Shown here: positions 53,729 to 64,000 of the stretch, one piece after another
Layout: each line of letters begins with the position of its first letter
Numbering within the stretch: position 1 is the first letter of the stretch
Origin: Tanytarsus gracilentus
Lineage: Eukaryota; Arthropoda; Insecta; Diptera; Chironomidae
Direction of reading: 5' to 3'
Length of the DNA: 64,000 nt
NCBI GenBank assembly: GCA_038502055.1
Contig: JAXRKN010000016.1
Location: forward strand, 186,001-250,000
Program-made: the position numbers and the translations under genes
The notes under the pieces: model-generated
The model's database searches: none
Seen by the model: only the letters and a program-made list of their open reading frames with translations
What the model was told of the DNA's origin: nothing

Positions 53729-54067
53729 TTAATTGTACAGTTCAAGGAGCGGATGAATTTTTGTAAGTTTCACTCGAATCTCCTTTAAATTGAACTGTGC
53801 TAAAAATTTAAAAAGTTAGCGACCATAAATTTTTAATAATAATATTATGCTTACTCTTATAGTCATCTTTAGCATCGTTTAATTCACTAATTTCCATCGA
53901 TCCATCTATATTTATTTCCGTCACTGTTGTGCTGAACGAAACTGATTTGATAGATTCATTAGATGCCGATGCTGTTTCGAATTGAAAGTCTTTAAGAAAT
54001 TTATGAATTAAACTTAATGCTAAAGATTGTTATTAACATGTTTACCTCCTTCTTGATCGTTCGTCAT
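53729..54067 (-). CDS. Unnamed 75-residue acidic protein, three exons
   Basis: Three exons join in phase: 54067-54046, 53989-53855 and 53799-53729, totalling 228 nt including the stop. Donors are GTAAAC and GTAAGC; acceptors are CTTAAAG and TTTTTAG. The protein starts MTNDQEGDFQFETASASNES, continues through a Ser/Thr- and acid-rich middle (SVSFSTTVTEINIDGSMEIS), and ends in a short amphipathic region, NLKEIRVKLTKIHPLLELYN. No signal peptide or membrane segment is visible. The in-phase splice sites, and its position between well-supported genes with a polyadenylation signal after it, argue that it is real. I do not recognise the family; the C-terminal helix could be a protein-binding peptide. 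Confidence 0.6.
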
Positions 54068-54392
54068 TATGTTTAATTGAAGATTTTAATTAAAAATCTT
54101 TTTGCCTGCGAAATTCATCGAATGAAATGTTTGTGTCCTGTTTTTGAAGAACTTGCTTTTGATTTTCCCGCACGAAAAAAATAAATCCAAAAGCCCCTTG
54201 AAATCTAAGTTAAGCAATTAATTTTGTGCCAGAAATTTTATATAGGTTTCAAATTAATGATTTATGATAAGAACTGTAATATCTTTAAAGCTTAATTATT
54301 TAAGATTCTTCAAACTTTTTGACTATTTTTTAAAGTTTTCACCAAAATTCGATGTGCACAAAAAAGTTTAATAATTTTTTTACAGCACAAGT

Positions 54393-54398
54393 TTTATT
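54393..54398 (-). terminator. Polyadenylation signal of the bublin-like gene
   Basis: AATAAA on the minus strand about 70 bp past the stop codon at 54466. Confidence 0.55.
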
Positions 54399-54465
54399 TA
54401 ATTGTAATGCATTATAATACTGTACACGTATATATATAGATTAAATTAATTTAATTTAAATATTT

Positions 54466-54805
54466 TTATGTTTCCATTGGTTTTTGATCATCGTCACTTC
54501 CACTTCCCTCCTTCGCCATTCTCTCTTCCTTCAATTCCTTTAAGATTTCTCGATTAGATGCAAGAATATTTAAAAGTTGATCCTTTAAACTATCGACGTT
54601 ATTCTCTATCGAGTCCAAATAAGCGTTTATCGAGTCAATTTCATTGCTCACATGTTCAAATTCTAAAATTTAAAATTTATAAATTTTTTCGAAAAAAAAT
54701 CAAATTGAGCTTTTTACCATCTAAATCCTCATCAGTTGCATGCGATCCATCGTCTGCTGCGTTAGAGTCACCATTTGGTGTTTTTTCAGCACTATCAGAT
54801 CCCAT
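54466..54805 (-). CDS. Bublin-like coiled-coil protein (UPF0184 family)
   Basis: Two exons, 54805-54718 and 54662-54466, join in phase to give 94 residues. The N-terminus is a charged, disordered tail (MGSDSAEKTPNGDSNAADDG). The core from about residue 30, EFEHVSNEIDSINAYLDSIE then NNVDSLKDQLLNILASNREI, is a single coiled coil. It matches the UPF0184 family (human C9orf16/BBLN), in which an INxxLDxIE-type motif precedes a helix ending in LLxSNR. The animal family members are small cytoplasmic proteins linked to intermediate-filament organisation; insects lack cytoplasmic intermediate filaments, so the role here is open. The gene lies 122 bp downstream of the zinc-finger gene, on the same strand. 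A start at an internal codon near 54651 would lose the conserved N-terminal part. Confidence 0.82.
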
Positions 54806-54900
54806 TTTATTTTGATTTTCTTTTTCTCTCTCCATGAAAAAAAAATTAAGTCACGAGATAAATTCAAATATTTTTTTTGTCCGTTATTCAAAATTATTTC

Positions 54901-54906
54901 TTTATT
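54901..54906 (-). terminator. Polyadenylation signal of the ZAD zinc-finger gene
   Basis: AATAAA on the minus strand about 20 bp past the stop codon at 54928, leaving room for a very short 3'UTR before the bublin-like gene. Confidence 0.55.
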
Positions 54907-54927
54907 CAAATCTCAAGTTAATTAAGC

Positions 54928-56283
54928 CTAATTTTCGGTAGTGCTGTCGACAATCTCATTGCAATTTTTCTTGTGAGCTTGCATTTCTTTGTGCAATTCA
55001 AAGAGAGCCGAGCAAGGACATTTGTAGATTTTATTAGTGCTATGAATCTTCTCGCAATGTCGTCGAATTGATTTGAGGTCTCTGCACTCATACTCACAGT
55101 AGCAGCATCTAATTTTTACTTGACGATGAGATTTCTCATGATTCTTCAAGTCTTGACGAGTGAGGAAGGATGAAGTGCACTCTTTACAGTGGAATTGTCG
55201 AGCATTTTTGTCGGGTGTATGTTTGTAGAGAATGTGAGAGTTAACATGTTCGCGACGTTTAAAAAGTGCATGGCAGAACTAAAAGGAATTTTAATTTTTA
55301 AGATGGTTTAGTATATTTGAAGTTTTACTCACCTCGCAAGGAAAGCATCTGTCCTCAAAATCATTGGCATGTACGCGTGCCTTATGTCCAACCATCTTCT
55401 CTTCATTAACAAATCGCAGCTTGCAAATGTCGCATTCAGACTTTCTTGTATGAGTTTTTACATGACCTAGGAATGCGCTGTACTCATCAAATTTTTGACC
55501 ACAAATTAAGCATGTCGACCTATCGCATTCAACATCGTGAACAGTCAGCATATGCTTTCGCATGGTGGCTCGAAATGAAAAAACAGAAACACAATCATCC
55601 ATCCAGCACTTGAATTGCTTATCGGTGTCTTTTGATTGTTTCGTGTACTTTCTTTTTGGCTTAACATCGTGACTCGTGGACGGTTCCGGTTGATCTTCAA
55701 AAACTATGTAGCCATCGTCACCCACAACATCGCCCTTAACATAATAGTACTTTTCATCGGAATCATCTTCTTGGAGGTACTCGTGCTCAATCTCGAATTC
55801 ATCGCCAGTTTCTTCCTTATACACCTCCTCTTCATCATAGATCATTAACTCTTCCATCGGCTCAACTTCTTCATCGCAAACAATCTCCTCTTCTGGATCT
55901 TCGACGATTTCCGAACCTTCAATGTGCTCCTCATCGGTCGATTCTGTGGGTTCTTCTTGAAATTCAACTACTTCCACATTAGCTTCCTCGACCTTCTTAC
56001 AATCACTATATTCACTTTTAATTCCCAGCAGCACATTCAGTCGCTTCTGATTTTCGATCAGTCCACATCGGTAATTAAAATAGCTCTCGAGTTCCGATAG
56101 GCAGGTGATGCAAGCAGTTGCTGGAAACTGAAGTTTTGAAGAACTTTCTTCCTTCTTGTGCAAAATTAAATTCGTAATTTCCTGAAACTTTTTCTCGAAT
56201 GCCTCGTCGATGGGAAAGAAGAGCTCGTCGGTTGTTTTACTTGACTTAATTAGGCAGAGTCTGCAGATGTCAGTTAAATGCAT
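54928..56283 (-). CDS. ZAD-type C2H2 zinc-finger protein
   Basis: Two exons, 56283-55333 and 55278-54928, join in phase (donor GTGAGT, acceptor CTTTTAG) to give 433 residues. A ZAD domain covers about residues 5-88, with zinc ligands C7 and C10 (CRLC) and C58 and C61 (CITC). A long acidic linker follows. C2H2 fingers then run to the C-terminus: FKCWMDDC..HMLTVH, CLICGQKF..HVKTH, CDICKLRF..HKARVH, CEFCHALF..HILYKH (restored only by the splice), CKECTSSF..HEKSH, CCYCEYEC..HCEKIH, and a degenerate last finger starting CPCSALF. ZAD proteins are an insect-expanded class of nuclear DNA-binding factors that dimerise through the ZAD. The gene is divergent from RpS30. The individual orthologue cannot be named. 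Confidence 0.93.
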
Positions 56284-56407
56284 TTTAAAGCTTAACTTGT
56301 TTACTTTTTTTAGATAAAAACAATTGCGAGGGGTTAGTGACTGAGAATTTTTAAGCTTTAAAATTTACCGAGTCACTCCTTTCTTTTTCGTTCGTCTCGA
56401 TACAGAA
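56284..56407. promoter_or_regulatory. Shared divergent promoter of the zinc-finger and RpS30 genes, with TOP-like start
   Basis: The zinc-finger start codon (minus strand, 56283) and the RpS30 5'UTR are under 100 bp apart. The plus-strand pyrimidine run CTCCTTTCTTTTTCG at 56376-56390 looks like the terminal oligopyrimidine start that places ribosomal-protein mRNAs under growth-dependent translational control. The first RpS30 exon would end at 56407 at a GTAAGT donor, with the 5'UTR resuming at 56610. Confidence 0.55.
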
Positions 56408-56615
56408 GTAAGTTGATCATTTTTTATTTTAATTATTTTCTCAAGTTAAAGCTCAAATTTTTGCACTCAATTCAGTTTAATTGTTTGTTTAAGCTTAGAG
56501 TGCATTCATTTATGCTCGAATATGACTCGAAATCATTCGATTAGTGAGAATTTTTAAGAAATTAAAATCATAACCCCATTTTCTAACTAAAAAATCTTTT
56601 TCATTTTAGCTCAAG

Positions 56616-57420
56616 ATGCAATTGCACATTCGAGGACAACAAACGCATGTGTTGGAGGTTCAGGCCTCTGAAACAGTTGAAACTATCAAGGTGAGCATTA
56701 AGTTACAGTTTAAGTATAAAAATCTGCAGATACTCAGCTTGTCCCGAACTTTAAAATTGTTCTCGACTTTCCAAAACTCTGCTAAATTAATTCTTTGTCC
56801 ATCTTTATGAGGATTATGAAATATTAATATTCAAAAATCTCGAGCAATGGTTCAAACACTTATTTTAACAGTGACACACTCACAAAAACAATTATGGAAT
56901 TTATGTCACTCACGCAGGATCACTGAGTCAACTGTTCTTGCTATTGAACAGGCGACACCAACCAACCCTGCTAAATTAAGTCTTGTCTTATTCCATGAGG
57001 ACTTTATATCACACTTTTATATGGCCCTAAATATAATTCAAACAAATCCCTCAAGTCTTGTACTAAAATTCACCATCTAATCAAGCTATTGAATTTTAGG
57101 CTAAATTGGCATTCCTTGAAAATGTTATGGAAACAGACATGACACTCTCCTGCGAGGGAACAATTTTGTCAAACGACACCGTTGTTGAGGCGCTCAGCAG
57201 CATCGAATTGGACCTCACTGTACCATTGATCGGTGGTAAAGTGCACGGTTCACTCGCTCGTGCCGGTAAAGTTAAGGGACAAACGCCCAAAGTTGAAAAG
57301 CAGGAGAAGAAAAAGAAGAAGACCGGACGTGCTAAGCGACGTATTCAATTCAACAGACGCTTCGCTAATGTCGTTCAAGGCTTCGGACGTAGACGTGGAC
57401 CAAATGCCAATGCGTCATAA
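56616..57420 (+). CDS. RpS30: Ubiquitin-like/ribosomal protein S30 fusion (FAU type)
   Basis: Two coding exons, 56616-56690 and 57100-57420, give 131 residues. Residues 1-71 are a diverged ubiquitin-like domain (MQLHIRGQQTHVLEVQASET at the start) ending in IGG. Residues 72-131 are ribosomal protein S30 (eS30), beginning KVHGSLARAGKVKGQTPKV and ending GFGRRRGPNANAS, with a Lys-rich centre. Cleavage after the double Gly releases S30, which joins the small ribosomal subunit near the decoding site. The 5'UTR is split by an intron (56408-56609) and starts with a pyrimidine run. The 409-bp intron between the ubiquitin-like start and the rest carries a possible internal duplication. Identification is firm. 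Confidence 0.96.
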
Positions 57421-57456
57421 ATTCTGATAACGTTAATACCATTCTTAAGAATATGA

Positions 57457-57462
57457 AATAAA
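57457..57462 (+). terminator. Polyadenylation signal of RpS30
   Basis: AATAAA 37 bp past the stop codon, followed by a T-rich stretch at about 57479. Confidence 0.65.
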
Positions 57463-57809
57463 AGATCATTTCTACCGTTTTTTTTTTCTTCTGTGGAAAA
57501 TCCATTGAAAAAAATTTAATTTAGTTTTTACTCTACTTTTAATTTTCAGGATTTCATTTTTATTTTATTTTTGATTAGTGGATACTTTACCCTAAAACAG
57601 CATGCTCTTAAAAAAAATTACAACAACAAAAAGTTACCTTTCAAATTTCTCAACGGTCAATCGAACAAAAAAAAGAAAGAAGAAAAACAAAATTTTATTT
57701 TTTTTTATTAAATTTATGCGGAAATTAAAAGTTTAAGAGTATACAATCGTAAGTTGGTGAAAGTTTTCGTAGCAGGCTTGCTAAATTAATTCGAATCGAT
57801 TCTCTTTAG

Positions 57810-59716
57810 ATGGAAAATCTGATAAATTTCGAAGACGAAAATTGTGGAGCTGAAAAAAAGGAAGAAATAAAAACTAAAAATTCACTTGCTCATCCATTCC
57901 TCGTCTCTACAAGGATGAGTTACGATCTAAACAATCCTTTTGATAAGCTCGAGTATCGAGCAACTAACTTTGACGATCCGTTTGAATGTTTGGAGACGAA
58001 GAATGAAAATAATAAAGATCCAGCGAAGTGAGTTTAACATCCAGCTACTTAATTTATAACTAACATACACCTCTATTTAGCACTTCGACTATCGATTTAA
58101 TTTCATCCGCTGAAATCAGCAACATCTCTAAAAGTGATCAATCGTCTCACAATGATTCGGCGCTATCAACTGCAACTAATGGTGAAAAGCGATGTCAATC
58201 AGATTCGAGTGTATCCTCGGTTTTTGAGAGAGACACCGCGAGAAATCGCTTCAATTCAGTTGATAGCGTTCACACCAAGAAGATTAACAATAATCTGTTG
58301 AAGCTCAGCTTTTTAAATTCTCCTCGATCACCGCTCCATTCCTCGTCCATGAACAGTTCCGCATTAACTGATTCCGTTTTTCAAGAAGCCCGACTGATTG
58401 CAGAGAGACTAGGAAAGGGAGATCTTTCTTATGAGGATTTAAATAACATCAGTCAACAGCTCATTGACACCTCGAATGTCTCATTGACTGACTTCGATTT
58501 GGAGCAACTGAAAATTTCATTCCTTGAGAACAATCCACTTTCACCCAAGCCCAAGTCTGATACATCCGCTGAAAATCTCTCTGACATTCAGGAGACATTG
58601 AAGCGGATTAAAATGGAAGAGACTGATGATGATATAAAATTTGAGGAAATCTCGCCAATGAAGCCACCTCAGGTGAATGGAATTAAAGAAACAAAATCGG
58701 AAGTGGAAGTCGATAATATTTTTCAAAAAATCAAGAGCCTTATGAAGGAGAACAATAGGGGCGACGCAAAAAAGGAGTTGGATCGACTCGGTGAAATTCT
58801 CAATGAGAAACCAAAAGACAACCTTAAAGCTCCAACGATGGTTCGACAAGACACCTTCGACATTGATCCCAAAACTGGAAAGCGAAAGTATGCGAGCAAT
58901 CATCATCAGGGTGAGGGAGATAATAGTCAAAATGATTTAATGGAACAGCTCGCTAAACTTTTGGGCACTCATAGTCTGGATATTAGCTCATTGAATTTAT
59001 CCGGCAATAGTGTTAATGGTGGTGGTGAAACTAAAGTTGTAGTCATAATGCCGAAATCATTGTCTCCTATTGCAACGCCTGTGAAGAAAGCCAATCCAGC
59101 ACGTCGCAGTGTCTCAATGAGTGCCAGTCAAAAGCCAAAATCTGCTTTGAAAGCTATCGAGAACAAAAAACTCGCAACTCCAATGAAGCACACGTTGATG
59201 ACACCTGCTGCAGCTCCTATCGGTCGTAGAAGTTTTACTGCACCGAAGTCTGTTACTAAACCTCCGCATCCATATGAACAAAAGAGCAGTATGGGAGCAG
59301 TTCGAAAATCTCTAATGCCCTCGATGGAAAAGACGCCAATCAAACAGAATGCAAGACTTTCACCTAATGCTCGACCGGCAACAAGTTCAGTTCGAAGATC
59401 TAATTCGTTTAAATCCACAGCAGTTCCAACGGTTAAATTAACCGAAGCGACACCAACAAAAATCCGTCCAATGACATCGACTGCAACGCCATCAAAATTA
59501 GCTACGCAAAACACAAAACTTCCATCAACAACCAATGGCGGAACGCGGCGATTATCGACTATGCCTTCAACTGCTCGTTCAACTACTTCTCGAGCAACTT
59601 CTATAAAGCCACCATCATCAATTACTAGCCGTCCAGTAACAAGAAAGACTGAATTTAAATCGCCTTATGCAACGTCAAAAAAGCCAAGTACAGCCCCAAA
59701 TGGAAGCTTAGTTTAA
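57810..59716 (+). CDS. 617-residue Ser/Thr/Pro/Lys-rich protein of unknown function
   Basis: Two exons, 57810-58027 and 58081-59716, join in phase (donor GTGAGT, acceptor TATTTAG) to give 617 residues. The N-terminus MENLINFEDENCGAEKKEE carries NPF and DPF tripeptides (LNNPFDKLEYRATNFDDPFE), motifs that elsewhere bind EH domains and AP2 appendages. The middle is acidic and helical (QEARLIAERLGKGDLSYEDL; DIQETLKRIKMEETDDDIKF). From about residue 320 onward the protein is highly basic and disordered, rich in Ser, Thr, Pro, Ala and Lys/Arg (for example KKANPARRSVSMSASQKPKS and TSSVRRSNSFKSTAV), with many SP/TP sites as in microtubule-binding proteins. No enzyme motif is visible. I do not recognise the orthologue; a cytoskeletal or endocytic adaptor role is only inferred. 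It follows RpS30 by about 390 bp on the same strand. Confidence 0.85.
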
Positions 59717-62700
59717 AATTTATTGTGCATAATTTTTCGGAAAATTTTACAAATAAAACTTTTTTGATTCCACTTGAAAACTTGCACATTTCACATCCAT
59801 TAAGCGATAATTTAATTTTCGTAAAACTGGGAGGAAATTGAAAATCAATTCTTGCGGTCTTTTTCTATTTCCACTATCGTGTTGGATTTTAAATTCTATT
59901 TGAAAATGTTTTCAGGAAGCGAAATATTCGACTCGCGATGAAAACCCGAGATAAGAGTTTTTCTCCTCGCTGATAATAAAAAAGAAAAACTAAAAATTCA
60001 ACAAGTGAATCCTTTTCACCGATGAGATTGAGCATTAACATAATGAGGCATAATGATTATAGGCAATTGTTCACATTTTCATACGATGATGATCCCTGAT
60101 ATAATAATTTGCACGAGTGATATTGCTATTTTTATAATCATTGATTATTGAGTGCGATTGAAGGAAGTTTTGTAAAAAACTCTAAAAATAATTTTAAAAA
60201 ATAAATTATTTAATTTTAATAAAATTTTCACAAAAAATCTAAAAGCTAAAAATATTTGTAAGAAGAGCTTTTGCAAAGCAATTCTCATGACATGCATGAA
60301 AATTAATTGAGTAAAGAATAAATATTGATCGACTTATATTCGCACATGAAGATATAGTAAAATTACGCTTTGCACGTTTGTTACCATCCGGTGGGTACAT
60401 ACAGCGCCCTTGTGACTTAATCGACCATTTATCACTACTTTTGCTAATGGATTGTGCCAACACATACAGATGATTTCAATATAAATCACAATATCGAGAT
60501 TCTTTTGTGTCGGCTATAAATAAATTTACTAAACAAAAAATTCGAAATATTTTTCTCGAAAAGGTCCTTGACAAAAACTCTGAATGCGTACACTCCATAA
60601 AACACATCTTCAGAAATATTTCGACAACCATTTACATTCAAATTGCAATTGTCACATTTTTCCTTTCCTCTCATGCAAGTTTGCCGACATGCCGCCACTA
60701 TTAACCAAGAGAATTTTCATTTTCACACTCACATTTGAGCGTTGAGCGCGCGTGAGAAAGAGCTTTCGGGGAGAAAATTTTGCAAGGAGAATTTTCCCTC
60801 GCACGTTGTCAAAGTTTAGTTTCGTGGTAACTGTCGAGTAGTCAACATGCAAAAATTAGTGGCGCTAAGTTATTTTACCAGACACTTTTCATAGCGACTC
60901 ATTAAAAATTTAAATTGAAAAATATCATTTTTAACAAAAAGATTTCAAAGAAAAATAAAAGGAGATTGAAGTGTTCGAGGAAATAATTAAAAATATTTCC
61001 TCTGTATAAAGTGATTTTTGAAATTGAAAAAAAAATAAATGCTGAATAAAGTTTATGTTGTGAACATTAAACTAATTGAAAATATAGTTGAAGGATTCTT
61101 CAAAAAAAATAGTAATAAAATTTTTTACCTCAATTTCTTCATTTTTAAAAAAGTTAGAATTTTTTATCTTTTTGCATTATTTTTTTTTACTCAAATCCCT
61201 TTTTAAGCATCCCTTGCAGAAATCAACATGAATAGATACTCGAGATAAAAAAGACTCTCGAGTCAAGCCAACAATAGTGAAGTGAAATTAATTAAAGTTT
61301 AGAGCATACATTTGTGGTGTAATATACAAGAAATTTAATGAAAAGCACGAAGTTCTCTTAGATGGTTGAGTGGTTGAAAAGTTTTGCCATCGCCAAACAA
61401 ATAATTTCAAGATTTTGTTTGTCTCCCCCCAAAGTCATATCCCGCAAAGTTTTCACCTTTTGATTTTTCTCATCGAAATTTTCCTTTTCATTAATTTTTA
61501 TTTTTAAAAGCTGTCGCAACGTGATAAGAACTCAATGTCGCTCTTAAGAAATTTTTAATATTGACAATAGTGAATGTACAGTCGTATAGAAAAGAGATTG
61601 AGAACAAAAGATTGGATACTAATATTCAACAGTTTGAGCCGATGTCAGCGAAAGAGGAAGAAAGTAATCGAAACATTAGTGGAAGGAGGAGAAAAATCGT
61701 TAATGATGAAAAATCATTTGTCAAGAACATGATGGTGCTGGAGAGCAAAAGAATAGTCGTTATCTCTCACATTTATCTTTCGAGTGTTTACACCTCACTA
61801 TGAGGTCCTCACATCATAATCAGATAGTAATATAAAAATAAATTTTATGAATTCCTCGTGCATGTGTGCAAAAAGTGGTCGATAGAGGTTGGTGGCTAAA
61901 TAATTTTTAATATTTTGCGAAAAAAAATCAAAATTGTTTCTAATAATTTAGTTAAAATTCAGAACTTTTGAAAATTATCCAGGAATAATTTTTAATTCTC
62001 TACTTTGACTTTTCCCTTACACATTTGAATGTCAAGATAATGACATAGATTAGCATTGAATATGGAAAATAGTCATCAAAGAGCTTTCAGACTTTCACAA
62101 AAGTGATTTAAAACGTAAAAAATATTTTTCCATGCTTTATTAACCACAAAAGTTTTCTCTTTTATCGTGTTTTTTTTAAGACAAAAATTAACCACAAACT
62201 CATCGTGAATTATTAGACACGCACAGGGCTATTTAAGCCAGTGTTTACAAAAGAGTGACAAGATGGGAAATTAGCATTAGTGGATTTCACTTAGAGCAAG
62301 GGTTGGGGGAGTGCTATTAGTTACATTTTCGTCAATGACAATATTTAGTGTTTTGTTGATAAGAAAAATTGACGTTAATTGTTTTTTTGTATTGGCTGTT
62401 ATTTGTCATTGGTCGAAATCCGCTGTTTTATTTTGAGTAGAAAAATTTATATTTTTAGCAATTTTTTGGTGGCTATAGTTTAATTTTTTTTCTTCGTTAA
62501 ATAAACTTGGCCTGCCACTTATCAATTAAAAACGTGCACGAGAAAATTCTTCCGAATTGGGTAAAAAATCTGCTGATGACAGAAGATTGATATCGAATTT
62601 GTGTTTGCGATGAACTTTAGATAATAGAACAACAATTTATCAGCTTTTGCATAAGAGACAATTAATAAAAAGCTTTCTTCTCCTTCAACTCTAAAAAAGA

Positions 62701-63364
62701 TCCTTAATTATTCTAAATGTCAGTGTTGTTGACAAATTTCCACTCCCATAAATTGAAATTGTGATTATATGAGGATAAAAGGAATAAAAACATGCACAAT
62801 TGTGGAAGTGTAGCATGTTGATTCTATGAATTGTAAATTTACCTCCACCCATCTTGTTACAAAACTTTCAGCTCGCTTTTGTATATTAAAAAGCACATGG
62901 ATGAATAGAATGTGAAAAGGATAAAATATGTATAGTATACGTGTGTGTCTCATAAACATGAAAGTAATTAATTTTCTCCCTTCAATCACTTTTATGTAAA
63001 CCCTCATCGACAGTCAACCACTCATCATAAGCAGAAACCGAAAGTTCATGTATAGTTCGCAAAAAAAAATTATTAAAGAATACTTGAAATAGCAAAGGGT
63101 TGGACTGTTGAGATAGTTTAAATTGTTTTGTTAAAAAAATTCTGGCAATTGAAAATCCTCAAATTTCTAACCTTTTCTAAAGTTTTATATTAAAGCACGT
63201 CAGTGATCTCTGACTGAAAACGATGCTAAGTGGCACTTATTGAAAAAGCATATTCAAAGTGATAAATAGTGCGAAGAACATGCAACAGAAAACTTTATGT
63301 GAAAAAAATGTAAATTAAATTCTTTTTCCCGTTAAACGTTAAGTGAAAAATTCCTCAAACCGAA
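59717..63364. other. AT-rich intergenic DNA and presumed 5' region of the receptor gene
   Basis: Begins with the 3'UTR of the 617-residue gene. No other gene is supported; the short open frames on both strands lack motifs. A half-copy resembling the hairpin MITE end (AAAGGGTTGGACT) lies at about 63095-63107. The promoter and any 5'UTR exon of the receptor gene should lie in the last part, but no clear TATA box or initiator stands out. Confidence 0.5.
59752..59757 (+). terminator. Polyadenylation signal of the 617-residue gene
   Basis: AATAAA 36 bp past the stop codon at 59716. Confidence 0.6.
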
Positions 63365-63577
63365 ATGCTGTTATGGATTGCTCATGTAACAATTTTAATT
63401 AATTTAATTTTCGCCATAAATTGTCTAAATGACTCTCATCAACCCTATGCGACAACCAAACGAGTGTCGGCAAAGATCTATCCGTCCCATGGTGGCGATT
63501 TTAAAATTGGAGTATTAGTTAGTGTTAGGCTTCATTCGCCCGGAAAGAAAAACACCAGAAATTTGGAGTGTGGCAAG
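63365..63577 (+). CDS. First coding exon of a class C GPCR, probably a metabotropic glutamate receptor
   Basis: Seventy-one codons from ATG. Residues 1-20 (MLLWIAHVTILINLIFAINC) form a typical signal peptide. Residues 44-70, GDFKIGVLVSVRLHSPGKK then LECG, match the first beta-strand region of the Venus-flytrap ligand-binding domain of metabotropic glutamate receptors (the GD.xxGxLxxV...xCG pattern). The exon appears to end after codon 71 at AAG/GCAAGT, a strong GC-type donor, in phase 0. The open frame continues 56 codons past it with no receptor similarity, consistent with intron read-through. Receptors of this family signal through G proteins at the plasma membrane of neurons. The insect mangetout-type receptor is the likeliest relative, but one exon is not enough to decide. 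The remaining exons lie beyond the window. Confidence 0.55.
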
Positions 63578-64000
63578 GCAAGTACAAAAATTTACTCTGC
63601 ACGCAATTTAATCAGGAAATTTTCCAATATCAACAAAATTAAGTTAACCTTGACACACAAAGAAAAACCAGACGAAGAGTTGGCAAAAGTGCGAACATTT
63701 TTTTATCACAAATCAACTGTGCCCTCATGTTGGCGCGATGGCTAATTGCAATGAATGAACATGTGTGTGTATCAAGTTAATGAACTAATTCTAATTTCAT
63801 TAATTAACTAATTAATGAACATAATGTGGTAGTCATGAGACACCTATTGTGTAATATTTCAAGAACTCTCGCATAGTTGTGCGAAAATTAGGGATGAAAA
63901 TTTTTGATAAAATAAAATATAATAATTTTTTTAAACCATCAAAAATTAAAATTTTTAATTTTTTTAGACATAATTTTTAATTTTGCCCGAAAAACATATT
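63578..64000 (+). other. Start of the receptor gene's first coding-side intron
   Basis: AT-rich sequence after the GC-type donor. No further exon is visible before the window ends. Confidence 0.45.

Noticed and set aside
59128..59535. 135-residue minus-strand open frame
   Set aside because: It is the antisense shadow of the Ser/Thr/Pro-rich coding exon on the plus strand.

Overview
The window is eukaryotic nuclear DNA, very AT-rich, with spliced genes, polyadenylation signals and many short transposon relics. A C2H2 zinc-finger protein with a ZAD domain, a FAU-type ubiquitin-like/RpS30 fusion and a probable insect metabotropic glutamate receptor exon point to an insect, most likely a dipteran. 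A nematoceran (midge-like) fly fits the compact genes and MITE load, but this is inference. No search could be run; exon boundaries were set by reading splice sites and checking that phases join.

Positions 1-49,150 are gene-poor. The only well-supported gene is on the minus strand: five coding exons from 31,364 down to 14,458, in phase, with long introns. It encodes the first 170 residues of an acidic/basic low-complexity protein I could not name. A likely 5'UTR exon lies near 40,874, and the gene seems to run on beyond its last visible exon. An intronless ORF for a small cysteine-rich, possibly secreted protein (37,049-37,459, minus) sits inside the probable first intron. The rest is intron or intergenic DNA with repeats: a complete hAT-type non-autonomous element with GC-rich ends and a perfect 8-bp target duplication (46,005-46,885), a relic relative (about 5,357-5,842), a dispersed family of 55-120 bp hairpin MITEs with AGGGGTGGGACAC-like ends, a TA-flanked MITE (30,872-31,011), and a tandem pair of minisatellite-bearing elements (32,435-34,346).

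Positions 49,154-59,716 are a compact housekeeping cluster. On the minus strand, from high to low coordinate, are a ZAD zinc-finger gene, a bublin-like coiled-coil gene (UPF0184), an unnamed 75-residue gene, a MARK/PAR-1-family kinase lacking the expected C-terminal KA1 domain, and translation factor eIF3i. Diverging from the zinc-finger gene by under 100 bp is the plus-strand RpS30/FAU gene with a 5'-TOP-like start. It is followed by a 617-residue Ser/Thr/Pro/Lys-rich protein of unknown function. Two genes serve translation (eIF3i, RpS30) and one polarity/microtubule signalling (the kinase); the clustering looks like compact packing rather than an operon.

Positions 59,717-64,000 are mostly non-coding. 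At 63,365 a plus-strand exon begins that encodes a signal peptide and the start of a class C GPCR ligand-binding domain. It appears to end at a GC-type splice donor, and the rest of the gene is outside the window.
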